In this document: piece after piece, positions 6,929-15,430 of the stretch
How positions within the stretch are numbered: position 1 is the first letter of the stretch
Layout: each line of letters begins with the position of its first letter
Assembly (NCBI GenBank): GCA_009731375.1
Contig: BJOX01000080.1
Span: 78,153-112,324 of the forward strand
DNA from: Paulinella micropora
Lineage: Eukaryota > Cercozoa > Imbricatea > Euglyphida
DNA length: 34,172 nucleotides
Reading direction: 5' to 3'
Notes under the pieces: generated by a model
Told to the model about the DNA's origin: nothing
Databases searched by the model: none
What the model saw: the letters and a program-made list of their open reading frames with translations, nothing else
Position numbers and translations under genes: made by a program

Positions 6929-9530
6929 AAATTGATTATGGCCCGAATATCAAAAAAGGTATTTGCGGGGGTGGCAGCCAACTTCACCCGACATTTCGCT
7001 TCGGGAAGCCGGTCTGCCTTGGACAACTTGACGACACAACTTTTTTTTGTCGCAGTATGTAAAAACGGGGAATTTATGTTGTTATCGCCCTTATATGAAC
7101 GAATATGGCAAAAATGGCAAACGATAGCAAAATTCAAAAGGGGCGGGGGGGTGGGAGGCTTGTACTCACCCCCCCCGTCCCTCCCCGTTTTTTTAAATTG
7201 TTCTCTCAATAAAAACGAAGAAGAAGAGTGGACATGCTTTCACACACGAACATTTTGTCTGGTCTGTGGTGAAATGGATGGCCTGAGACACGGTCATTTT
7301 CACGTGAAATTTTTCCACCATCGTGTCTTCAAGCATTTGTCTGTTATTCATGCTTATGTACTTGTTCACACAAACAAAACATGTAAATTGTGTAGTTTGG
7401 ATCGTTTTTCTTTGTTGTTCACTTATGTTTCGTTGGAATGTGACAACATCATCACAAAGAAAGAGATGTATAGACAGACATACCTACCTACCTATGGCTT
7501 CCTCTCTCTTTCAACCTTTCATATAGATAGAGTGGTGACGTCGCCTCCCCTGGCCACTGACAATGCTCCTCATCATTTTCCATCATTTATGGGCTGCCCA
7601 TCTTGTTTCATTTGGGACCCTGGACCTACGACTACTACTACAACCAATAAAGAGCTTTGCCTGGCGACGTTCACCGTTTTGGCCTTAGTGTGTGTGTTTT
7701 GCGATAAACCACACACGAACAGGAATCATTTGTTCTCCTTGTTCCCTTTATGCTCATGCTCTCCACCATTTCTGCTTTTCAGTGCAGATGCGAGCAAGCA
7801 GCCTTCGGCCTTCGACTTGGTCTTTGTGTCAGAAACACAGACCAGAACAGGGAAGTCTTTTGTCCCCTGTTGTCCCTCATTGCTTTAATACTCATTGCTT
7901 ATCTTCTGTGCAGCTTCGGGAAGGAGCTATGCGACTTTGAGCTTCGCTTGGCGCGTAACTGGACATTTTTGCCGCCCCTTCGACTTTGAACCTATATGAT
8001 CAGACACAGTCATGATTTGAACAATAGTACTGTGCTGCTTGCACTGGCGTTATATATGATTTGACATTTTTGGGGTAAGCTCAATTTCTTTCTATTACTT
8101 TTAGATTATTTGTTTATGCGATTTGTTTTCTTGCGATTTATTTTCATTTCATGCAACGAACAACTGATTTTCTCCAAATATCCCACCATTGACAGTTTGC
8201 TTTTGTTGAACGGTCTCATCCAACATTGCTTTCCTTTCCATCTTTGTGTAATGTAACGATCGTGGGGTGGATCGACAACAAATTTTTCCCTCTCTTCTTT
8301 GCAGTGTTCTTTTCACTTATCTTCTTTTTCTGGAACATAACACCAATGTGTGAGCGTGGCCATGGAATGACACTTCCTTCATGACCATAAGCCGACTGTG
8401 GGGGAGTGTCTGCTTATCCTTGAGAAATGAACAATAGATTTTCTCTTCTTATTTCATTCATTTGCGCTATCGCTTTTCTTTTTACCGAGTTGACATTTTT
8501 TTCCCCCTCCCATCTCCCGCCTTCAGCTTGTTCTTCAATTATTGAGTGATGTATAGGCTTCGGGGGGAGCACCGACACTTAGTCCGGCATGACTATAAAC
8601 TGAATCAACTAGCTTCGATATCATCCCCGAGCGACTGTACTGACACGGTTCGTTCCCTTCGTTGCATTTTTCGGAGCCAGTGGAATCATTTTTTGTTTAC
8701 TTCCTGGGCCATCCTCCTTTCGTTTGGATTTCCTGGCCTTTAGTTCGGCTGCCGATTGGGACTTGTTTCAGTTTTTCGGCCCCGATCGTTCTTTTTTTGC
8801 GCTTTTGGACATTATTCAGACCTTGTGGCCCCTTCTGGCCCTCACTTCTCCTTCAAAGCGCGGACTTGGAATATTATCGTTTGTCTTTTTTTTTTCTTTT
8901 TCAGTACTAATCAGGACCTTTATTGCCTGGTGCAATACAATTTTTATTTTGAGACCCAGGACTCTGTCTTCGTACTTAGCTCGGTATAGTTATAGTGTCA
9001 TACATTATACCATGACCTTTCTTTCATAATTTCGTTGCATTTTTCTATTGCGTATTGTTGCACTCATTGACTTACATCTGTAAGCTGAAACCGAACTCAT
9101 AAACATATTATGTTGTTTTATAAGTTCTTTGCATATTGTTTTACGTAAATTATGTTTCATATGTGCTGATCATATTTACCCCGATCTATTTGCAAAACAT
9201 ATTTAAGATCTATTGCATATTTGCCTTACATGATATATGTTTTTCATTTGAACGCATTTCATATGAATGTGCTTATCGGGGGGAGATTAAAGTTTTTCTC
9301 CTTTATGCGGATATATGAGTTCGGGGGGAGTATTACACCATAGAATATATCTATTCATATGTTGTATGTTGTGCCTACATGTCATAGTATTACCAGTGGA
9401 ACTCTCATATCCTCATGTATTGCCATTTACCTCATACGGATACATTTACCAAATGCCATATTGCTTTAGTACATTGCCTCACTAATGCCAATATATTCCG
9501 GTAACTCTAGATTATTCTTGATATTTTCCT
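6929..9530. other. Stretch without a supportable gene
   Basis: The composition shifts from AT-rich to mixed and pyrimidine-rich just after 6930. Several overlapping frames up to 318 codons exist, but they are rich in Phe, Leu, Cys, Ser and Thr because of T/C-rich DNA and show no domain. A G-rich then C-rich imperfect palindrome lies at about 7138-7187. CGGGGGGAG occurs three times at 8561-8569, 9277-9285 and 9322-9330. No tRNA or rRNA was seen. Confidence 0.6.
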
Positions 9531-9560
9531 ACAGTGTCCTACTTTACAGTGTCCTACTTT
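9531..9560 (+). repeat. 15-base tandem duplication
   Basis: ACAGTGTCCTACTTT occurs twice in tandem (9531-9545 and 9546-9560), directly in front of the 137-base direct repeat. Confidence 0.85.
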
Positions 9561-9697
9561 CACTTGACTGCTTTACATATATTCTAGTCAACCTGACCAA
9601 TATAATTCAGTTTCCTACTTTACTCCGACATCAGATATCGATCGTCATTAAAGACTGTTCATGGAACCTCTCTAGTTCCTTGAGTCTATCTTAAGTG
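9561..9697 (+). repeat. 137-base direct repeat, copy 1 (LTR-like)
   Basis: It matches 11182-11318 over all 137 bases with one difference that I can see (G/A near the tenth base). The two copies surround a region with short reading frames, as LTRs do. However, copy 2 is bounded by gaps on both sides, so its position depends on scaffolding. The TG...CA ends and a primer-binding site are not evident. Confidence 0.7.
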
Positions 9698-10299
9698 ATG
9701 TCCGGATAAACCAACCGACCGTAGACTCTGCGGTAATAAACCGGCAAACAATAACAATGGCTATCTGATAGATATGACACTTATCTACCGCATCTACCCA
9801 CCTTACCCCGATATCACGGATGCGGAGCGGAGATTGAGGCTGCAATGCCCGGCGCTCGCGCACACAACTAACCACCGAACGAATCCGTTCAGACCATTCC
9901 AAGAACCGTATCGAATGCGGTTGGTGGGCAATCAAGTTAACTGGGTTCCAGACCCGCACTTGTTTGAGGCCAACCCTCGCAAGGTTAACTTCAGTACCCC
10001 CACCAGCACCAACTGAGGTGGACGAACGGTGCATTCCGACATCAAACCCATCCGCACGATACGTCCCCACGGAAAAGGATATTAAATAATGTTCTGCGGG
10101 TACAGTGCGAAGAGGAGAAGAAACGAGGTGGGGTATACCCGAGATGCTCTCGAACATGGAATCTCACAGAAAGAGCGTACATGTCGCCGCGCGGAGCGAT
10201 ACGGGCCACACCGATGCCCGGATCACGCGTGCACCGGAGAATTAAAATCCAGCGTGGCACCATCGCCGCCGGTATACGGCTCGGAGGTGCGTACGTAGC

Positions 10300-10718
10300 A
10301 TCATAACGACAACCCGTTACCGGGGATCGCTCCGTACAAGCGGGTCGACGCGGAAGCTGAGAAATTTCAAGTTACAAAACACTTGTTCAAGCAAGCCAAG
10401 TCACTGCGAGGATGGGTGGGATTGGATGATCATCAGCGAATGCACGCCCTTCGATACTACGGTATCATGAAGAGGCATAGAGAGCTGCTTGAGCAATACC
10501 AACTCCGAATGTTACAGTGGTCGCAGGAAGACATCACCGTTTACTACAGACTGCTCGAACTTTCGGATGTCCCACTACCAGAGGAGGTCAAGGCATACAG
10601 AGCCTACCACCTGCGGGACAGGCACGACCAACCGGGCTGGGAACCCGGGGTTGAAGAGAATGTACTTGCGTACTATAGGAAGGTCTTAGGCATACCTCCG
10701 CCTCCTCCTCCTATGTAG
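10300..10718 (+). CDS. Hypothetical tryptophan/tyrosine-containing protein, Gag-like position
   Basis: The frame is open from after a TAG at 10297-10299 to TAG at 10716-10718, about 139 codons with no ATG near the 5' end; the first in-frame ATG is within the domain. The peptide is hydrophilic and helical, with SLRGWVGLDDHQRMHALRYY and several Arg/Glu/Gln/Tyr-rich helices, and ends in six prolines and Met. Upstream (9774-10300) coding-like segments occur in different frames separated by stops, so the gene may be broken by indels. It is followed 6 bases later by another frame and lies between the 137-base repeats. A capsid-like (Gag) role for a small LTR element is a guess from position; no family was recognised. 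Confidence 0.35.
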
Positions 10719-10724
10719 GCCGCG

Positions 10725-11171
10725 ATGCATACGACACCGAATATATGCGCGTTTCCGACGTGCGGGTCGGTTACGACAGCAATATTACATACGGTTCTAG
10801 AGGAGACACCGGCTCTCATGGCTGCTTGCAATACACCTGCAGCTGAAGAGGAGCGGCAACCCAGAGACATCCCGCATCGCCAACGGTTAGCTGACCCTGA
10901 CGAGAAAATACCAAACACATACTGGGGCCGAATACAAGGCTTCGAGGAGTGGGGTAGACAGCTCAGGGCACAGGACAGACTTGGTTGGGACAGAGTGATT
11001 GAGAATGATAAGTTCCGATGGCACAGGCGGACTCAAGAATTAGACTATATCTACCACTATCGACATGAGTGGCAGTACTGGAGACAACAGTACGAATACC
11101 AGCTGGGGGGAATCATCAGAGACCTCTACCCAGGCATGGGATATACTGCGCCACAGTATTTGGTAGTCGGG
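10725..11171 (+). CDS. Hypothetical tryptophan-rich protein, 3' end lost in gap
   Basis: An ATG at 10725 opens 149 codons running into the gap at 11172. The second half is rich in Trp, Tyr, Arg, His and Gln, with FEEWGRQLRAQDRLGWDR and a WQYWRQQYEYQ segment spaced like repeated amphipathic helices. It lies 6 bases after the previous stop, so the two may be translated from one transcript. Reading across the gap into the 137-base repeat is not meaningful. No family was recognised. Confidence 0.35.
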
Positions 11172-11181
11172 NNNNNNNNNN
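11172..11181. other. Assembly gap (10 N)
   Basis: Ten N. It separates the tryptophan-rich frame from a 137-base island. Confidence 0.99.
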
Positions 11182-11318
11182 CACTTGACTACTTTACATA
11201 TATTCTAGTCAACCTGACCAATATAATTCAGTTTCCTACTTTACTCCGACATCAGATATCGATCGTCATTAAAGACTGTTCATGGAACCTCTCTAGTTCC
11301 TTGAGTCTATCTTAAGTG
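11182..11318 (+). repeat. 137-base direct repeat, copy 2 (gap-bounded island)
   Basis: Same sequence as 9561-9697 apart from one base. The island consists only of the repeat and has gaps on both sides, which is what an assembler produces when a repeat end is placed by paired links. It may be a genuine 3' LTR end or a duplicate placement. Confidence 0.7.
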
Positions 11319-11328
11319 NNNNNNNNNN
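11319..11328. other. Assembly gap (10 N)
   Basis: Ten N after the second 137-base repeat copy. Confidence 0.99.
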
Positions 11329-11484
11329 GTCTAGCGAAGAGAGGTTCATGGATTACCTTGAGCAAGAATGCTCCGACTTCTAAGCATAGCGCGTTTTGAG
11401 ACCCAACCAATGGGTTGTATATATCTTTAAGCACTTCTAGCTTCGCCTTAGCGAAGTAGACACTTGCCGGGTGGCAATAAGAAA

Positions 11485-11553
11485 ATGTCTGCAGACAACC
11501 AAACCAAACAAACAACGCCTAATACGCCAACTGCACCCTTGACACTGGCATAG
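11485..11553 (+). CDS. Short Gag-leader-like frame, interrupted by stops
   Basis: An ATG at 11485 opens 22 codons (Gln/Thr/Pro-rich, starting MSADNQTKQ) to TAG 11551-11553. The same frame continues for another 22 codons beyond the stop with coding-like composition. A hydrophilic Thr/Pro/Gln-rich start followed by a zinc-knuckle frame downstream resembles the start of a degraded retroelement gag. Support is weak. Confidence 0.25.
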   Translation: MSADNQTKQTTPNTPTAPLTLA

Positions 11554-11633
11554 CGCCCGTTCATTCCTACAATGGATGAGGTTTCCCGGAGGTACTCTTC
11601 AACTCAGATGAGTAATTCTCGGTAATATCATGA

Positions 11634-11906
11634 TCACAGATCCTTCAGGGGAACGCGGAACCTTTGGAATTACTCGGAGATTTGGTTCAGATCGGATGCA
11701 AATCGCCCAGTAATGCTAGGATCACAGATCCTTCAAGGGGGACCAGAGATACCAGACGTGTTTATGACCCTCAATCTCGGGAAGTTTGAGGGACACGAGC
11801 ACCTCATCTGAAGATCACAGATCCTTCAGGGGGACCAGAGCTGCTGCACGTGCTTGCGACCTTGAACCTCGTGAAGTTTCAAGGGCACCAGTACATGAGA
11901 GGTCAC
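11634..11906 (+). repeat. Diverged tandem repeat with 87- and 93-base spacing
   Basis: ATCACAGATCCTTCA recurs at 11634, 11721 and 11814, followed each time by G-rich and GACCAGAG-like sequence. The last two units share similarity over about 93 bases. Both spacings are multiples of three, and one frame reads ITDPS at each copy, so the repeats may be decayed coding repeats. Confidence 0.7.
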
Positions 11907-12180
11907 AGACACGGCAAAAGACACGGCGAAGGGATGGTATGACAGCAACATGAGCATACCGTTGTACGTCTATGGCAGATCGCCATAGAAGGGGGGCAGG
12001 AGATAGTTCAAAATTCAAATTCAAATTTGAACTCGAAAATCTCCAAACTCAAATTTGCATTTCGCAAGCACCGGACGTACAACGGGGATGAAGGGCAAAA
12101 CTCAGCGGTCACGCAAGATGCTCAATGGTGTGTCTCCACGGGAGCAGGACACCCATGAGAAAACAGACCCGGAAAGTTAG

Positions 12181-12684
12181 CTCTCATCCGACGATATTTA
12201 CCCATCTACCCCTATTAGCTACGGTTCCCGCATAAGACGGGGAGGGGGGATTGTAGGCGCCCTGAAGATAGTTCAGGTAGCACAAGAACACAACAACGAA
12301 AAATTGTACAGAGAAGTAATAACACCCCAGAGAGGCAAGCAGGTAGTATTTAGCACAGTTTCTACGACGAAAGATTCTGAATTAAAATGCTACTGCTGCA
12401 AGCAAGCTGGACACATGTCTTACGAATGTACTTCTAGATGTTCTAGAACAGATTGTCGAGAAGGCAAAAGAGGTGTCAGACATACAGGTGCTGATTGTTC
12501 TTTTACTAAAAGCATAACCGCTAGACAGGGAAGGACAGGTAAGCCAAAATACTCTGACAGACCCAAAAAGCCCACTCACAAAGATAGCTCTTCTGAAAAA
12601 CCTAGCTCTAAACACAAATCCAGAAAGGCTAGCATAATTAACAGAAAGAAAGGACTTAGGAAGGGAAAGTTCATTTGTGTGTGA
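12181..12684 (+). CDS. Gag-like fragment with a CCHC zinc knuckle
   Basis: The frame is open from 12181 (after TAG 12178-12180) to TGA 12682-12684, 167 codons. A canonical retroviral-type zinc knuckle C-x2-C-x4-H-x4-C is encoded at about 12388-12429 (CYCCKQAGHMSYEC), followed by more Cys and a Lys/Arg/Ser-rich tail. Such knuckles bind nucleic acid in Gag proteins of LTR retroelements and in some cellular RNA-binding proteins. Coding-like sequence continues in the next frame at 12677 (very acidic, Glu/Asp/Ser-rich), then in a third frame at 12945-13172, then again at 13154, so the gene appears broken by indels. No reverse transcriptase or integrase is visible nearby. This is the best candidate for a degraded LTR-element gag. 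Confidence 0.5.
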   Translation, partial: LSSDDIYPSTPISYGSRIRRGGGIVGALKIVQVAQEHNNEKLYREVITPQRGKQVVFSTVSTTKDSELKCYCCKQAGHMSYECTSRCSRTDCREGKRGVRHTGADCSFTKSITARQGRTGKPKYSDRPKKPTHKDSSSEKPSSKHKSRKASIINRKKGLRKGKFICV

Positions 12685-12982
12685 GGAGCAGGAAGAGAGT
12701 GAGTCATCACAGGAGGAAAGAGAGTCAGTAGATCAACAAGACAATGAGGAAGTAGAATCACCAGAACAGTCAGATCATGAGAGTCACAGAGATGACGAAA
12801 ATGATGAACCTGATGATTCACTACAACTCATTCAGTGGGTGCACATGAATGTGGAGATAAAGAAGAGGGAGAGCAAGAAGAGACATCAGACAAACCCTAT
12901 TCCTATCCCCATTCCCCTCACTCAACAGACAGTTAAACCCTTAACTAGACCCCCCTCAAGAATTCAGAGGGATAGATCCTAG
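12677..12982 (+). pseudogene. Acidic segment downstream of the zinc knuckle, shifted frame
   Basis: About 100 codons rich in Glu, Asp, Ser and Gln, then a basic and proline-rich tail. It overlaps the end of the knuckle frame and ends at a TAG at 12980-12982. From 12945, after a run of six C, coding-like sequence continues in the next frame to 13172. The simplest reading is one former protein with indels. It carries no start codon of its own that I trust. Confidence 0.35.
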
Positions 12983-13153
12983 CATCTTTCATGTCCCATA
13001 CTTTTCAAGCGACTTTATGCTGAAATATGCTTTGCTTGAAGCTCAGAGTAGGCATTTAGGGCGAAATCTTTCTTTAGTATTAACAGAGTTATTTGGAGTT
13101 GTCCCCCCAGACACAGTCCCCATTGTACCAGTTAATCTAAACTATGCTAAGGT

Positions 13154-13699
13154 ATGGAGATCGAGAAGATAGAATCCCCAGAGGAGTTCTTGATCCCAGA
13201 CAACAAGCGATGTGAAGGCATAGTTAGGGACACAGGAAAGAGATGCAAATGGACACTAGGCTTAGGTAGAAAGGGAGGTCCGGGAACAAGCGCAGCCTGG
13301 AGGTTGCTAAGGTTTAAGAACTGCGAGTTTCACAAACCCAAACTCAGACCTGACTTAGACAAGAGCCCAATGATGACTGATGAAGCAAAAGCTCTCATGG
13401 TAGCAGCATTAGCAGAGATAAGAGATCCAGTAATGTATGATAGAGTGTATAGTGGGATCCCTAGGGACAAAGATGGATGTCCCGTGCCCCCTCCTCATTT
13501 AACAGAGATCTCTGGTCTAATCCCAGCTGACGAGCTTAGGGTAGGAACCATGGCACTATGCGTGAATAGTGATAGGCCTAGGTCGCCCCATGTTCTTAAA
13601 ATTGATAATATCAGTCGCCGTCCAGCTGTAGATGAGGCTAGTCATGGTGAGAGTTTAGACGAGGGAGCAAACGATACTGTTCTGACCAAAGTCTGGTGA
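13154..13699 (+). CDS. Hypothetical protein with a C..C..C-x2-H zinc-binding motif, 181 aa
   Basis: An ATG at 13154 opens 181 codons to TGA 13697-13699. Near the N-terminus is RCEGIVRDTGKRCKW then, about 28 residues later, NCEFHK, which matches the short metal-binding pattern C-x-G-(T/V)-x3-G-x2-C...C-x2-H found in many eukaryotic and large-virus proteins. The rest is hydrophilic without recognised domains. It overlaps the preceding shifted frame (ending 13172), so it may be the continuation of the broken Gag-like protein and not an independent gene. Confidence 0.4.
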   Translation: MEIEKIESPEEFLIPDNKRCEGIVRDTGKRCKWTLGLGRKGGPGTSAAWRLLRFKNCEFHKPKLRPDLDKSPMMTDEAKALMVAALAEIRDPVMYDRVYSGIPRDKDGCPVPPPHLTEISGLIPADELRVGTMALCVNSDRPRSPHVLKIDNISRRPAVDEASHGESLDEGANDTVLTKVW

Positions 13700-14099
13700 G
13701 GTGTCTCTCACCAAATCTGCCACACTCCTCTTTGCTTTACCTATTAGCTTATCAAACACAAACGAAAAAGCTTCCTCTCTCTGCCTTTTCATCTCATGCT
13801 CCAAACTCTCCTTATATGCTGCTATCATTCTTCTTCCTTCTCTTTTTCCTCTACTTGCTCCTTGCTCTTCGTCTTGATTGTTGTCGTTGCTGGTGTGGAA
13901 TGGGAGGTGAAAGCTGACTACTCACTCTCACCCTCTCCTCCACCTGCTCTTCTCCTCCCTTTTGCTCACTCTTACCACTATCTCCCCCAAGGTAGGCTGC
14001 CTTTCTGTCTCAGTAAAAATAAGAGGTAAGGTTTTCCTTGTCTGACCCTGACTCTGAGCCCAACTCAGCTTCCTCTTCCTCCTCTCTCAACCCTATCTT

Positions 14100-14147
<48 letters not shown>

Positions 14148-14512
14148 CTGATTGCGTTCCTGCTCTCTCTCCCCACCTCCACATGTAATTGGGAACTTCC
14201 TTTCCTTTGCTATGCAACGCACTTACATTACTCTCATGAGCAAGCTTAACGTGTTCTTCTGGGGTCTTTAGTTCCCCCTTAAGTTTGCCCCTAGTGCTAA
14301 AACTATCTCACGTTGAAAGGCCTTAAACGGGGTTCTCCCGTCATACTGTCCTTTGGCAGTCACACTGCCTTTGTTTTTGTCTGTGCCTCTGAGAGTACTG
14401 AAACTCATTGAGGACTTACTATCTGTTTCCTTGAGCTTGCTGTAGTAGTAGTAGTTGGCAGCAGACCAGTTGGTGTGCTGTCGGCCTTCTTCTCAAGACA
14501 CAGCCGGGTCAC
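13700..14512. other. No gene; pyrimidine-rich DNA with a (CT)n tract
   Basis: T/C-rich sequence with a pure CT dinucleotide run at about 14101-14146. No reading frame with recognisable features was found. Confidence 0.6.
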
Positions 14513-14806
14513 CTAAACGGGGACAGGTAGCGAACGATGTGTTTTTCCGCAACCACAATTTTGCAAAAAGCTTCCCTTCTTGTGTGTCAATTTATGGAAT
14601 GACACCAACCCTTTGACAGTCGCCTCCCAGTCGGCGATGCCACGGTCTTCTCCTTCAGCCAGGTTGCAGTGCCAGAGTTCAAGCGCTGCCAAGGCCCATA
14701 ACCCACTAGACGAGAGGGTTCGAATTTTACTTTTACTTAGAGATTTGAATAATTTCTGATACGTCACTAAGTGCCCAGCCACAGACTGCCAACGCTTTGA
14801 ATTCAC
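14513..14806 (-). CDS. Hypothetical 97-aa frame
   Basis: ATG at 14804-14806 to a stop at 14513-14515. The composition is not low-complexity and ends near a Cys-x-Cys (NCGCGKTH). It lies about 50 bases outside the left inverted repeat. It may be a real exon or a chance frame; no family was recognised. Confidence 0.2.
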   Translation of the reverse strand: MNSKRWQSVAGHLVTYQKLFKSLSKSKIRTLSSSGLWALAALELWHCNLAEGEDRGIADWEATVKGLVSFHKLTHKKGSFLQNCGCGKTHRSLPVPV

Positions 14807-14857
14807 CGTTACACTTAGAGTGATATAGGTAAAATACGTAATTGTCCTAGGGGTGGG

Positions 14858-15000
14858 CCGGTATTACTTGGTACATTCAAGCGTCAAACTCAACCATCGA
14901 ATTTCGACTAAGAGTCAGATTTCAGATTAGCGTCCATAATTTGAATTAGCGACCGGATTTCAAATTAGTGACTAGAATTCAAATTACGGGGCAGTTGAAA
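14858..15000 (+). repeat. Left inverted repeat of a candidate DNA transposon
   Basis: From CCGGTATTACT (14858) to about 15000 the sequence matches the reverse complement of 25431-25630, with an extra segment of roughly 65-75 bases in the right copy after CCGGTATTACT. The core contains three to four degenerate 19-20-base units of the form GATTTCA(A/G)ATTAGcGaCC, i.e. subterminal repeats of the sort transposases bind. Similarity is about 85-90 percent by eye. Confidence 0.75.
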
Positions 15001-15430
15001 TTATTAGAAAGCGGCCGGCGCCCTGGACAACCCCGCAAATGGTCGGAGCTAAAAAAAAGCTTAGTTATGAATATACATCAAACTCAGTCAAATAACGGAC
15101 AGTTTATGACTCCATGATTACTGTATATTAATATTAATACATAAATATAATATTATTAATATTATTAATAGATTAAGGCTTCTGTTGATGATAATAAAAA
15201 CTCGTTCCTGTAGTATAGTATGGTTACTCAGTATCGCGCTTAATATGTGAATAATACTACATCATGAATATTAATATTGCTTGAACGACGGAAACTTACT
15301 CTGCTACACTTATTTCTTAGCATATGACGGCCCGCGCATGAACCTTTAAGAATTATGCAAGGCACGATATTTCAATTCACGTGCCAGCGTTGCGGCCGCG
15401 GCGTCACACATTGATCCTAAGTAACCTGGA
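15001..15430. other. AT-rich spacer between inverted repeat and transposase 3' end
   Basis: Many ATTAATATTAAT-type palindromic words at 15126-15170 and around 15270. No gene is seen. The corresponding region at the other end (24882-25430) has the same kind of sequence. Confidence 0.6.

Noticed and set aside
6932-7888. 318-codon plus-strand frame
   Set aside because: Composition follows T/C-rich DNA, no domain or start context, and several other frames overlap it; probably chance.
12238-12262. Polypurine tract plus LTR start (GGGGAGGGGGGA then TGTAGGCGCC)
   Set aside because: An open frame that leads into the CCHC knuckle runs straight through it (12181-12684), so coding sequence explains it better.
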